Shown here: piece after piece, positions 33,677-43,142 of the stretch
Layout of the letters: every line of letters begins with the position of its first letter
Position numbering within the stretch: the first letter of the stretch is position 1
NCBI RefSeq assembly: GCF_017874255.1
Contig: NZ_JAGGLD010000001.1
Span: forward strand, 868,001 to 932,000
Origin: Paenibacillus shirakamiensis
Lineage (GTDB): Bacteria; Bacillota; Bacilli; Paenibacillales; Paenibacillaceae
DNA length: 64,000 bases
Direction: 5' to 3'
Notes under the pieces: model-generated
What the model was told of the DNA's origin: nothing
What the model saw: only the letters and a program-made list of their open reading frames with translations
Databases searched by the model: none
Position numbers and translations under genes: made by a program

Positions 33677-35032
33677 TTAACCGATTGTTATTTTACCTTC
33701 GGGATAGCGATACAACTCTTTCTTAGGTTTGGGAGCTAGTGCATAAGCTAAGGTCAATGGACCTACTCGGCCTAAAAACATGACAATACATATAATTATC
33801 TTGCTAAAGGGAGAGAGTGTCGGCGTTAATCCAAGACTCATTCCTGTTGTACCAAATGCAGATGTTGTCTCAAATAATAAGGCTAAGAAACTTCGATCCT
33901 CTATGACGGACAATACCATCGCTACGAATGAAACAAGGAAGAGGGCAAGCCAAGTCTGCGTAACTGCTTTAATTATAACGTCTTTTGCTAGTCTTTTCTT
34001 AAACATTACGATATCTTCTTTCCCTCGAATCATCGCGATCATGGCACCGATCAATACGGCAAATACGGTAACTTTGATTCCTCCTCCTGTAGAACCGGGT
34101 GCTGCTCCAATGAACATAAGTAAGAGGAGCATGAACTGTGTGGAATGATCTAAATCTGGAAGGTTAATTGTACTTACCCCTCCCGAACGAGAGCTAATAG
34201 AGTGGAAAAAGGAACTCATAATCCGTGATCCTTCATGAAGCGGACCTAAAGTTAGTGGATTGGCTCTTTCCAGTATATAGAACAGAAGCGCTCCAACTAT
34301 GACAAGAATACTAGAATACGTAAGAACGACTTTGGAATGGAGACTAAGCTTTCGCGTGTTCCTAAAATCGAGCAAATCAGACATGACAACAAACCCGATT
34401 CCACCAAAGAAGATAAGTATCATGACTACTATATTAATGTAGACGTCGTTGACATAGCCGTTGAAGCCTGAGAAAGGACCTGTCATTGTACCAAATAAGT
34501 CGAACCCTGCATTGTTGAACATGGTTACGCTATGATATATGCCAAAATATAAAGCTTTTAAAAAGGGCATATCCTCCATCCAACGGATAGTTAGCAGAAG
34601 CGCTCCCGTCAACTCAATAAAGAGAGAGTAAATAATAACTCGCCGGATCAAAGAAAGCAGTCCTTCCATCGAGTTATAATTCATGGCTTCTTGCAAAATA
34701 AGACGTTCTCTTAGGGAAATTCTTCGGTTAAACGCTAATGCAATCAAGGTCCCCATCGTCATGAAACCGAGTCCTCCAATCTGAGTGAGGACCAAAATCA
34801 CTACTTGTCCAAAATGTGAGAACTGTACACCTACATCCACTACAGCAAGGCCGGTTACACAAGTTGCCGAAGTCGCCATGAAGAAAGCATCTAGAAATGC
34901 AAGTCGATTTCCATAAGCAGAGGATAGAGGGAGTGTTAACAGTAAAGCTCCAGTTAAAATGATAAGAGCAAATCCATAGGTCAAGACCTTGGGCGGAGAT
35001 AAGGCAAGTGTAGCGATTTTTTTGAGATTCAA
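33677..35032 (-). CDS. ktrB: TrkH/KtrB-family potassium uptake membrane subunit
   Basis: Ion-conducting subunit of a Ktr-type potassium transporter, 451 residues. It shows the fourfold repeated membrane-pore-membrane layout: SATCVTGLAVVDVG is the first pore loop (TGL-type filter), followed by FHSVTMFNNAGFDLFG-type, ISSRSGGVSTINL and TTSAFGTTGMSLGLTP, each with the single filter glycine. The C-terminus RVGPLTLAYALAPKPKKEL is typical of KtrB/KtrD. The start is TTG at 35032 after GAGGTG. No RCK subunit gene (ktrA/ktrC) lies in the window, so its regulator must be elsewhere. The 130-bp leader is too short for a c-di-AMP riboswitch. Confidence 0.92.
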   Translation of the reverse strand: MNLKKIATLALSPPKVLTYGFALIILTGALLLTLPLSSAYGNRLAFLDAFFMATSATCVTGLAVVDVGVQFSHFGQVVILVLTQIGGLGFMTMGTLIALAFNRRISLRERLILQEAMNYNSMEGLLSLIRRVIIYSLFIELTGALLLTIRWMEDMPFLKALYFGIYHSVTMFNNAGFDLFGTMTGPFSGFNGYVNDVYINIVVMILIFFGGIGFVVMSDLLDFRNTRKLSLHSKVVLTYSSILVIVGALLFYILERANPLTLGPLHEGSRIMSSFFHSISSRSGGVSTINLPDLDHSTQFMLLLLMFIGAAPGSTGGGIKVTVFAVLIGAMIAMIRGKEDIVMFKKRLAKDVIIKAVTQTWLALFLVSFVAMVLSVIEDRSFLALLFETTSAFGTTGMSLGLTPTLSPFSKIIICIVMFLGRVGPLTLAYALAPKPKKELYRYPEGKITIG

Positions 35033-35183
35033 ATTTCAAGCACCTCTTCATTAGATAACATAAAAAATAATATGTGATTACAATAAAACATGATACGATA
35101 TAGTGTGAGGGGAAAGCGAGTTATTATCCTTTTTATTAGTATTATGATTTCATCATCTATATATGAAATTGGAGGACAGTCCA

Positions 35184-37919
35184 TTGTTTAATAACAAAAG
35201 CTGGAATATTGGTGCCAAAATACTCACAGGATATATCGTGATTATTGTTTGTCTTGGCGCTTCGTTACTTCTGGTATCTTCGAGACTGAACGTACTACAG
35301 CAAGAGACAAATTATATCGGCACACATGATCTAGAGGTCCATGATCTTACGAATCAAATTGAAAAGCTTGTACTTGATATGGAGACTAGCCAAAGAGGAT
35401 ATGTCATTACAGGTGTAGATGCTTATCTTGTGCCCTATAATAATGCAGTCTCATCTTGGCAGCAATCCTATAATAGGCTAACAGAACTTATTAAGGATAA
35501 CTCTTATCAATCACAAAACTTAGCTAACATTAAGGCTAATATTAATCACTGGATTGAAGTTGCTGGAGAACCTTCTATAAAAGAAAAAAGGGAAAAAGGA
35601 ACGAATACGTTCTTCTTAACAGACCCAGGAAAAAACATTATTGATCAGATTCGTGTTCAATTTGATGATTTTCGGGCCACGGAACGCTCCTATACCAATA
35701 CACGTATTGCAAATTTAGAAGACAGTAATCGGACTTTAATTATCTCAATCTTCACGCTTTGGTTTTTGGTAGCTGCCGTCTCTATTGCTGCAGCCATACT
35801 GGTATCTCGAAATATTGTAAATTCCATTCGACGTGTAACCGAAGCGATTCGGGATATAGGTTCTAAGGGTAATCTAGATAAGAGAGTAATCATTCGTACA
35901 CGAGATGAATTCCAAGCTCTTGGCACAGCAACGAATGATTTGTTAGATAGCGTGAATAGAGAGAATTGGAAAAAAGACCAAATCACAGATATCGCCACAT
36001 CTTTGCAGAATGTTACGTCAATGGAAGAAATCAGCGAGAAATTGTTGAACCGGATTGCTGTTCTTCTGAATGTTCCTTACGGAGCCATGTATCTTAAGAA
36101 TGAGCAAGACGTTTTAATTCGTAGTGCTTCGTATGCGGGAGAAGGGGAGCATGACAACGCTTCTCGCCGAATGATCAAACTTGGAGAAGGTCTAGTCGGA
36201 CAATGTGCACTAGATAAGAAAGCCATGATTGTTAATTCGTTGCCTGATCAATATGTGCAGATTAAATCCGGGTTAGGTTCTGCTTCACCTCGAAGTTTAG
36301 TATTATTACCTATTGAATTCGAGAGCAATCTCATGGGTGTCATGGAAATTGCAGCTTTAGAATCTATGAGTCAGGATACATTAGAATTTTTGCACGAGCT
36401 AGCTAATGTGGCTGGTGTGTCGATTCATTCCATGATTACACGTGTTGAAATTCAGCGTTTATACCGAGACTCTCAAGCCCTAAATGAGGAACTACAAGTT
36501 CAGACCGAAGAGCTTCGTACTCAAACCGATGAACTTCAGTCCCAAGCTGAAGAGATGAACATGCAAACGGAAGAATTGCAAAACTTAAATGAACGCCTTG
36601 AAGCTCAGAAAACAGCTGCCGAAGGAACTTCTTTGGAGCTTGAACAGAGTTCCAAGTACAAGTCTGAATTTCTAGCAAATATGTCTCATGAACTTCGTAC
36701 ACCACTCAATAGTATGTTGATTCTCTCCCAGATTCTCTCTGAGAATAATGGGGGGACACTTACGGAAGATGAGCAAAAATATGCTTCTGTCATTTATTCC
36801 TCAGGCAAGGATTTACTTAATCTGATTAATGATATCCTTGACTTATCTAAAGTTGAAGCCGGTCAACTCGACATCACATTAGAAGAGATGAATGTCACTG
36901 AAATCCCTGATCTTGTGAAAAGTTCGTTTTCTACACTTGCAGAACAAAAGGGTATTAATTTTAATACGGATATTGCTGAGAATGTACCTGCCAAATTATT
37001 TTCAGATCCACATCGATTACAGCAAATCCTTAAAAATCTTCTCTCGAATGCTTTCAAATTTACCAAGGAAGGGGAAGTCTCTCTTACTATTAGTAAGCTG
37101 AATGCGGAAGAACTTTTACATTGGAAGGGCAATGACGAGATGTTAGCCTTTACTGTAAGAGACACAGGGATTGGTATTCCAGAGGATAAGCAAGCCTTAA
37201 TCTTTGAAGCTTTTAAGCAAGCAGATGGAGCTACGGCAAGAAAATACGGCGGAACGGGATTGGGACTATCCATATCTCTACAACTTTCCAAACTACTAGG
37301 TGGGGATTTAACACTGAAGAGCGTGGAAGGAGAAGGCAGTACCTTTACATTGTATCTACCTTATCGTACATCGGAAGCGGAAGTTGAGGCTGAAGCCGAA
37401 GCCATTTTGCTGGCCGATCAAAATAGACCCCAAGCTCCTGCACCGAAGTTAACAGACTCTGTTGCAGCAACAGCAGAACACGAAATGATTATGATTCCAA
37501 ATGCTAAAGAAGATTATTCGATTTTTGAGAACAAGACGGTATTAGTAGTGGATGATGATATTCGGAATGTATATGCATTAACCAGTGCCTTAGAAAAAAT
37601 TAAAATGAATGTTGTTATTGCTCAAAATGGTTATGAAAGTCTAGATGTATTGCAAGAGCAGGCAGTAGATATCATTCTCATGGATATCATGATGCCAGAA
37701 ATGGATGGGTATCAGGCAATGACTGAGATCCGCACATCGCTAGGGCTTACTACCCTACCTATCATTGCACTAACTGCAAAGGCGATGAAAGAAGATCGCG
37801 ACAAGTGTCTAGATGCAGGCGCATCTGATTATGCAAGCAAACCTTTGGATATACAGTATATGTTGAAACTTATGAGATTTTGGTTAGAGCTTCAAGAGAA
37901 TGAACAAAGTGCAGGTTAA
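35184..37919 (+). CDS. Hybrid sensor histidine kinase with CHASE3, HAMP, GAF and receiver domains
   Basis: Membrane-bound hybrid kinase of about 911 residues. In order: transmembrane helix 1 (about 12-33), CHASE3-like outer domain with METSQRGYVITGVDAYLVPY, helix 2 (about 190-213), HAMP, GAF (about 280-415), a heptad coiled coil rich in EELQTQ-type repeats, HisKA with phospho-acceptor histidine in ANMSHELRTPLNS, HATPase with N-box NLLSNAFKFT, DTGIGIP and YGGTGLGLS, and a C-terminal receiver with VLVVDDD, MDIMMPEMDG and the lysine in YASKPLD. The preferred start is TTG 35184, 8 bases after GGAGG; an ATG at 35163 has no site. No output protein is encoded next to it, so the phosphoryl group must pass to a distant Hpt or regulator. 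Confidence 0.93.
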   Translation: MFNNKSWNIGAKILTGYIVIIVCLGASLLLVSSRLNVLQQETNYIGTHDLEVHDLTNQIEKLVLDMETSQRGYVITGVDAYLVPYNNAVSSWQQSYNRLTELIKDNSYQSQNLANIKANINHWIEVAGEPSIKEKREKGTNTFFLTDPGKNIIDQIRVQFDDFRATERSYTNTRIANLEDSNRTLIISIFTLWFLVAAVSIAAAILVSRNIVNSIRRVTEAIRDIGSKGNLDKRVIIRTRDEFQALGTATNDLLDSVNRENWKKDQITDIATSLQNVTSMEEISEKLLNRIAVLLNVPYGAMYLKNEQDVLIRSASYAGEGEHDNASRRMIKLGEGLVGQCALDKKAMIVNSLPDQYVQIKSGLGSASPRSLVLLPIEFESNLMGVMEIAALESMSQDTLEFLHELANVAGVSIHSMITRVEIQRLYRDSQALNEELQVQTEELRTQTDELQSQAEEMNMQTEELQNLNERLEAQKTAAEGTSLELEQSSKYKSEFLANMSHELRTPLNSMLILSQILSENNGGTLTEDEQKYASVIYSSGKDLLNLINDILDLSKVEAGQLDITLEEMNVTEIPDLVKSSFSTLAEQKGINFNTDIAENVPAKLFSDPHRLQQILKNLLSNAFKFTKEGEVSLTISKLNAEELLHWKGNDEMLAFTVRDTGIGIPEDKQALIFEAFKQADGATARKYGGTGLGLSISLQLSKLLGGDLTLKSVEGEGSTFTLYLPYRTSEAEVEAEAEAILLADQNRPQAPAPKLTDSVAATAEHEMIMIPNAKEDYSIFENKTVLVVDDDIRNVYALTSALEKIKMNVVIAQNGYESLDVLQEQAVDIILMDIMMPEMDGYQAMTEIRTSLGLTTLPIIALTAKAMKEDRDKCLDAGASDYASKPLDIQYMLKLMRFWLELQENEQSAG

Positions 37920-37938
37920 TAGATAGGAGCGAGATGAG

Positions 37939-38244
37939 TTGCAATTCGAAATTACACATGCAGAAATGAAAAGACAAGAAGATAAAACCTATTTGGGGAA
38001 GACCATTTTTAAAGTGGAGGGGCACAAGAAAGAGTACGAGATTACGTGGTATACAAAACATCGCAGGGACTGGGACTACAGCTTACATTTTGCTCACGAG
38101 CCTGGGGATGAAGAACAACTATTAGCAGTAGACCACAAGTTAGAAGAAGATGATGATTTCTTTGATCACTTACTTGATGCAGCATGGGATACTCTTCCAG
38201 AAAATGAAGTAGAAGAGGATTCGGAAGAGACGGATCTGAAATAA
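37939..38244 (+). CDS. Small acidic hypothetical protein
   Basis: A 101-residue protein, strongly acidic at the C-terminus (EEDDDFFDHLLDAAWDTLPE then ENEVEEDSEETD). The first 70 residues look like a small beta-rich domain (EGHKKEYEITWYTKHRRDWDYSL). No named domain recognised, no membrane helix. The start is TTG at 37939 after AGGAGCGAGA. It lies 19 bp after the hybrid kinase and 11 bp before the AI-2E family gene, so the three are almost surely one operon. Its role could be tied to either neighbour; nothing in the sequence decides. Confidence 0.7.
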   Translation: MQFEITHAEMKRQEDKTYLGKTIFKVEGHKKEYEITWYTKHRRDWDYSLHFAHEPGDEEQLLAVDHKLEEDDDFFDHLLDAAWDTLPENEVEEDSEETDLK

Positions 38245-38255
38245 GGAGGGAATAC

Positions 38256-39341
38256 ATGTTGCTTCAAAATAAATTTTTCAGAGTTTGTCTCGGTGTAATT
38301 ATGATTTTGACCATTATTTACTTACTTCACGAGGTCAATTTTGTTTTTGGTCCCATAGTTACCTTTGTACAACTTTTAATTGTACCGATGACGGTCTCCG
38401 GATTTTTATATTATCTGCTGCGACCGATTGTGCATTATCTAGATAAAAGACACGTGAACCGGATGCTGTCCATTTTATTAATTTATCTCTGCTTTGGTAT
38501 TATTATTGCTATCCTCTTCTATACAGTATGGCCTCCTTTGGTAAAGCAGGTTCAAGATTTCATTAGTAACTTGCCAACGTTTTTGGAAGAGTTAAGAGTG
38601 CAGTTTGCGCAACTGCAGAAGACACGCCTGTTCTCCATGATTGATACTTCCAACTCACAAATCTCGGACAAGATTACGAATTATGTGAATGGATTGGTGG
38701 AAATGGTCACATCTTCTATGACCGGAGTATTCTCATTTATTACAGATTTCGTAGTCATCATTGGTACCGTACCCATCATTTTGTACTATATGCTCAAGGA
38801 AGATGAACGTATATCTCCGGCTGTGGTACGTACCATGCCAAGGCGCTTTGCAAGAGACGGTGCACAAGTTGTCAGTGATATCGATACTGCGTTAAGTGGG
38901 TTCATATCGGGAAGAATCATTAGTGCATTATTGTTAGCCGTTCTTAGTTTCGTTGGCTTCTGGATGATCGGATTGCCTTACCCACTACTACTTGCCTTGT
39001 TCGGAGCATTGTTCAACTTCATTCCTTATGTAGGAGCGTTTTTAGGCGCAGTACCCTGTGTTATCGTTGCTTTTACGGTGTCCCCAAGCATGGTACTCTA
39101 CGTATTGATTGTTATCGTAATTGCCCAACAAGTTGAAGGTAACTTAATTGCCCCTTATGTGTACGGGAAGACGATTAATATCCATCCATTAACGACAGTC
39201 ATCTTGTTATTAATTGGTGGGGAGTATAGCGGGATTCTGGGAATGATCTTAGTCATTCCGGTCTATATGATCATTAAAATTGTAACTGTACGAATTTATC
39301 GTCTGTTCTTATCTGAAAAGGTGGAAGAGATTGTTGATTAA
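38256..39341 (+). CDS. AI-2E/PerM (YtvI-like) family membrane protein
   Basis: A 361-residue integral membrane protein of the AI-2E transporter superfamily, which includes autoinducer-2 exporters and sodium/proton antiporters. Seven to eight helices are visible. Family features are the large outer loop after helix 3 (VQDFISNLPTFLEELRVQFA), the helix pair IIGTVPIILYYMLKEDERIS, and the conserved C-terminal parts LFGALFNFIPYVGAFLGAVP and QQVEGNLIAPYVYGKTINIH. ATG 38256 follows AAGGAGG. It is the last gene of the kinase operon and ends at a strong terminator. The transported compound is not known. Confidence 0.9.
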   Translation: MLLQNKFFRVCLGVIMILTIIYLLHEVNFVFGPIVTFVQLLIVPMTVSGFLYYLLRPIVHYLDKRHVNRMLSILLIYLCFGIIIAILFYTVWPPLVKQVQDFISNLPTFLEELRVQFAQLQKTRLFSMIDTSNSQISDKITNYVNGLVEMVTSSMTGVFSFITDFVVIIGTVPIILYYMLKEDERISPAVVRTMPRRFARDGAQVVSDIDTALSGFISGRIISALLLAVLSFVGFWMIGLPYPLLLALFGALFNFIPYVGAFLGAVPCVIVAFTVSPSMVLYVLIVIVIAQQVEGNLIAPYVYGKTINIHPLTTVILLLIGGEYSGILGMILVIPVYMIIKIVTVRIYRLFLSEKVEEIVD

Positions 39342-39370
39342 ATGAGTTTTTCAAAATTATATAATTTTCG

Positions 39371-39409
39371 AAAAAAACACTTCAAGCTTTGTCTTGAAGT
39401 GTTTTTTTT
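39371..39409 (+). terminator. Terminator of the kinase operon
   Basis: AAAACACTTCAAG pairs with CTTGAAGTGTTTT, followed by further T residues. Confidence 0.95.
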
Positions 39410-39515
39410 CATTTATTTTGTAAAATAACTGTTAACTTTCATGAAAGTGCATAAAAAATAGCAAAAAATATAAAGTTTTCTAATGTAAAAATCGCCAATA
39501 TCCGATAAAATGAGA

Positions 39516-39535
39516 CAGGAACTAAAAAGTTCCTG
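39516..39535 (+). promoter_or_regulatory. Leader hairpin before the duplicated-domain secreted protein
   Basis: CAGGAACT and AGTTCCTG form a perfect 8-bp stem with an AAAA loop, about 28 bases before the start codon. It may be an mRNA-stabilising 5' hairpin or an operator. Confidence 0.45.
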
Positions 39536-39563
39536 AATTTACTAAGGAAAGTGAGGGAAATTA

Positions 39564-41414
39564 ATGAGAAAGTTCTCTTGGCCCGTTCTTGTTTTGCTAT
39601 GTTTCAGCTCATTTTTACTGATGGGTTTTGATTATGGCAAGCATAACGTCAAGGCAACATGGGTATGGCAGACTGGGCTTATTGAGAACGGTGGCGGCAA
39701 GTTATTGGATTTTGCGGTGAACCAGGAGGTGAATACACTTTTCCTACAGATTGATAAGTCTATCCCGAATGCAGTCTACGGTACGTTTATTGCTAATGCT
39801 ACCAAGCGAGGTATTGCAGTTCATGCTTTAGATGGGAGTGCAGACTGGGCACTTACTGAGAATAAGAATAAACTGACGGATATGGTAGATTGGGTTGCTA
39901 CTTATAATGCTCAAGCTGCAAACGATCAGAAATTTAAAGGACTTCATCTTCGAATTGAAGCTTATAATCTACCGGAGTGGACAGCTTCATCAGGGGCGAT
40001 TACTACGGCGTGGAGAGCAAACCTCCAGTCGTTCGTCACTGCTACGAATACAAAGTTACCTGGACTTGAGACAGGCATAGATCTTCCATATTGGCTAAAA
40101 GGCACAAAAATGCCAGGTGGGGATCCAACATTACAATGGTTCTTTAATACGTTTGGACATATTGCTATTTTAGATTACCGAACAGATGTGTATAGCACAA
40201 ATGGCATAATTAATAGTGTGAAAAGCCAAGTGCAGATGGCGACTTCACTCAAGAAATCGATACTTATAGCTATTGATACACGTGAGAATATCCAAGATCC
40301 GACATCTACATTTTATGGAAAGGCTGCACAATTGATTGACGATTCCTTATGGGAAGTCAATGATCAGTTCGGTGGACAGGGTTCTTATGCGGGTACAGCG
40401 GTTCATGATATTTCAGGTTGGGCAGCGATGTTTGACACGAATCTATCTTCAGGGGGAACGACGACACCACCAGTAGTCACTCCACCAACGACACCTACAC
40501 CCGATCCGACACCGACGCCCAAACCCGATCCAACGCCGACGCCAGATCCTGTTCCACCGGTAGTCACTCCTCCAGCGACGCAGGTTCCGAGTCCTGCTCC
40601 AGTGAAGCGAAGTTCTTATATCAGAGCTACATACGTTTGGGAAGCTTCGGATGCTATAGATCGCTCGGCCGAACTTTTGCAATTTGCAAAGACAAAGAAG
40701 ATTAATCTTTTGTATTTGCATATAGATACAGATTATCCTTTTTCTGCTTATCGGCCATTTATTAAGAAAGCTGCTGCTGCTGGAATTGAAGTTCACGCCA
40801 TGGGAGGGCGTGGAAATATGGCTTTTACAGAAAACCGTGATCAAATCACCAAATTGATTAATTACGTTAAGAATTACAATCGTCAAGCCGATGCAGATGA
40901 ACGATTGTTTGGTCTTCATTTTGATATTGAGCCTTGGGTTCTTCCCGAATGGTTCACGGATACGGATCGACTCATTCGAGAGTGGACAGGCAATATGAAT
41001 TATTACGTGGCTGAACTAAAGAAAGACTCTACGCTACAGACCAGTGTAGATATTTCTGCCTGGTTAGATCGCTTCGTTGTAAAAGATGAAGGTAACGTAT
41101 CTTTAAGTAAGTGGTTCATTGCTAAAATGGACCATGTGACGATCATGGATTTCCGTAACTTTGCCGTAGGTAGCGGTGGCATTGTGGATATGGCTTCGCA
41201 AGAGCTTGCATTTGCTGATGCATTAGGTAAGCCCTTGATTTTAGCTGTAGAATCCAAGGAGAGTAATGAGGGGGCACATGTTAGCTTCTTTGCTCTCGGT
41301 AGTGCTTTTATGGAGAGTGAATTAGGGAAGCTCCCCACTCTGCTAAGCAGCCATAAGTCTTTTACAGGTATAGCAGTGCATGCCTATGAATATTGGAAAG
41401 CTCTAAAACCTTAA
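39564..41414 (+). CDS. Secreted protein with two tandem TIM-barrel-like domains
   Basis: A 616-residue exported protein. A signal peptide (MRKFSWPVLVLLCFSSFLLM) leads into domain 1 (about 28-300), a Pro/Thr/Asp linker (TPTPDPTPTPKPDPTPTP, about 305-350) and domain 2 (about 354-616). The domains are clear repeats: KATWVWQTG matches RATYVWEAS, GIAVHALDGSADWALTENKN matches GIEVHAMGGRGNMAFTENRD, and both contain an LPEW motif. At the equivalent strand end, domain 2 has GLHFDIEPW, with the D-x-E of a GH18-like active site, while domain 1 has GLHLRIEAY. So domain 2 looks catalytic and domain 1 perhaps only binding. Substrate is unknown. ATG 39564 follows AAGTGAGG. Confidence 0.72.
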   Translation: MRKFSWPVLVLLCFSSFLLMGFDYGKHNVKATWVWQTGLIENGGGKLLDFAVNQEVNTLFLQIDKSIPNAVYGTFIANATKRGIAVHALDGSADWALTENKNKLTDMVDWVATYNAQAANDQKFKGLHLRIEAYNLPEWTASSGAITTAWRANLQSFVTATNTKLPGLETGIDLPYWLKGTKMPGGDPTLQWFFNTFGHIAILDYRTDVYSTNGIINSVKSQVQMATSLKKSILIAIDTRENIQDPTSTFYGKAAQLIDDSLWEVNDQFGGQGSYAGTAVHDISGWAAMFDTNLSSGGTTTPPVVTPPTTPTPDPTPTPKPDPTPTPDPVPPVVTPPATQVPSPAPVKRSSYIRATYVWEASDAIDRSAELLQFAKTKKINLLYLHIDTDYPFSAYRPFIKKAAAAGIEVHAMGGRGNMAFTENRDQITKLINYVKNYNRQADADERLFGLHFDIEPWVLPEWFTDTDRLIREWTGNMNYYVAELKKDSTLQTSVDISAWLDRFVVKDEGNVSLSKWFIAKMDHVTIMDFRNFAVGSGGIVDMASQELAFADALGKPLILAVESKESNEGAHVSFFALGSAFMESELGKLPTLLSSHKSFTGIAVHAYEYWKALKP

Positions 41415-41450
41415 ATTACAGTATTAAGTTATACATTATAAATACAATAT

Positions 41451-41492
41451 AGACCCTCTATTGTCCGAATATGGATGAAGAGGGTTTCTTTG
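41451..41492 (+). terminator. Terminator-like hairpin
   Basis: AGACCCTC pairs with GAGGGTTTCT, followed by TTTG. Confidence 0.7.
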
Positions 41493-41593
41493 TTAGATCA
41501 AAATTTCAATGTTCATGTAAGTAGATGGATAAAACATGGATAAAAAAACTGCCACTCACTCATGCTAGATCTATCTAAAGGAGTGAGAGGAAT

Positions 41594-43012
41594 TTGGCAA
41601 CTACAAAGCAACCGAATCGTTTTAGACCCTCAGCAAAATCAAAGCACCACAGTCATTCCATCAGAGAAAATTCTTCTTCCACAGCAGATAAAGCAAATTC
41701 ATCGAACACCCCGACTATAACCTGGTGGCAGTTTGCTTTGTTTGGAGGCGGGTGTACAGTAGGAACGGCATTTTTCTTAGGTTCAAGTCTCGCGATTCAA
41801 AAAAGTGGTTACCTCGTGTTACCGCTCTTTGCCCTAGTCGCAATCGTAACTTATTTTGTCTACGATGCGTTAGCACGGATGACAGCCAATCAGCCAGAAA
41901 AGGGTTCGTTCCGAACATATGCGAAGCAGGCTTTTGGAAGATGGGCAGGATTCAGCAATGGGTGGGTGTACTGGGCATCAGAAATGCTTATTTTAGGAGC
42001 CTCTTTGACTGCATTAGGTTTGTTTTCGAGATTTTGGTTCCCCGCTGTACCCTTATGGATTTTTGCCACGGGATATGCCGTTCTTGCCCTCTTGGTTGTT
42101 ATCTTAGGTTCACAAGGGATTAATAAAGCCGAGAACATGTTCGCTATCGTAAAAATTGCAGCGGTACTTATGTTCATTGGGGTTGCTGGAGTTGCGGTAT
42201 TTCAAGGGGGAAAAGAAGTTGTACCGTTACCCAAAACTACGGATGCATGGCTTAAGGGAGGCTGGACCGGGGCATGGAAGGGGCTACTCTATAGCTTTTA
42301 TGCTTTTAGCGGGATAGAAGTTATGGGCTTTATGGCGATGAACTTAAAAAATCCTAAGGATGCTCCAAAATCAGGGCGCATTATGTTGATAGCGATTGCC
42401 GTTCTTTATATATTATCCATTGGACTTGCAATGATGTTCGTTCCGATCGAATCTGTAACGCAGGAAGAGAGTCCTTTAATATTGGCTCTCGAAGCTATAG
42501 GTATTAAAATGCTCGTTCATATTCTGAACGGAGTATTGATTATTGCGGGTTTCTCTATCCTTGTAGCTTCTTTGTATGGGGTCTCGACCATGTTGGTTAC
42601 ATTATCAGAAGATGGCGATGCACCGAAGTTACTCTCGAAAAGCTGGGGGAAGCGGAAGTTACCCATATATGCATTAGGCATGAATGCGATTGGAATGAGT
42701 GTATCTATTCTCATGGCGTTATGGATTCCCAAGCAAATCTTTGAACATATTGTAACTGCAGGCGGACTCGTACTCCTCTATGTCTGGTTATTCATCGTAG
42801 CTTCGTATCTCAAGCTACTGAAGCCAAGTGTATGGGGACAAGTTAAATCGTGGTTCGCTATCCTTATTCTACTCTTGGCCGCTTTAGGTGCTTTGCTAGA
42901 GCCTGCGGGAAGAACAGGGTTTTGGACGAGCCTTGTTATTGTAGCCATTATCGCTTCAGTTACGGTGGGAATGCAGTTCAAGTGGAAGAAAGAGGAGAAA
43001 AAGACAGCTTAA
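41594..43012 (+). CDS. APC-superfamily amino acid permease
   Basis: A 472-residue secondary transporter. After a polar 45-residue N-terminal tail rich in His, Ser and Lys, about twelve membrane helices follow. TM1 carries the unwound ligand-binding segment FGGGCTVGTAFFLGSS, characteristic of the amino acid/GABA permease (AAT) branch. Other landmarks are FSNGWVYWASEMLILGAS (TM3) and LLYSFYAFSGIEVMGFMAMN (TM6 with the FSGIE motif). The start is TTG at 41594 after AAAGGAGTGAGAGG. The gene appears monocistronic. The precise amino acid cannot be assigned. Confidence 0.88.
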   Translation: MATTKQPNRFRPSAKSKHHSHSIRENSSSTADKANSSNTPTITWWQFALFGGGCTVGTAFFLGSSLAIQKSGYLVLPLFALVAIVTYFVYDALARMTANQPEKGSFRTYAKQAFGRWAGFSNGWVYWASEMLILGASLTALGLFSRFWFPAVPLWIFATGYAVLALLVVILGSQGINKAENMFAIVKIAAVLMFIGVAGVAVFQGGKEVVPLPKTTDAWLKGGWTGAWKGLLYSFYAFSGIEVMGFMAMNLKNPKDAPKSGRIMLIAIAVLYILSIGLAMMFVPIESVTQEESPLILALEAIGIKMLVHILNGVLIIAGFSILVASLYGVSTMLVTLSEDGDAPKLLSKSWGKRKLPIYALGMNAIGMSVSILMALWIPKQIFEHIVTAGGLVLLYVWLFIVASYLKLLKPSVWGQVKSWFAILILLLAALGALLEPAGRTGFWTSLVIVAIIASVTVGMQFKWKKEEKKTA

Positions 43013-43142
43013 GGTTTTACCTTTAATACAGCTTACTATGCATCCGAAATCCTCCCAACCAATATTTTCATCGTATTGTCTATTGCTTTATATCTCACAA
43101 TAAATGGGTTCACTAATAGACAATTCAAGGAGGTTGACCGCA

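Noticed and set aside
35033..35162. A c-di-AMP (ydaO-type) riboswitch before ktrB
   Set aside because: The leader is at most 130 bp, AT-rich and lacks the conserved aptamer elements.
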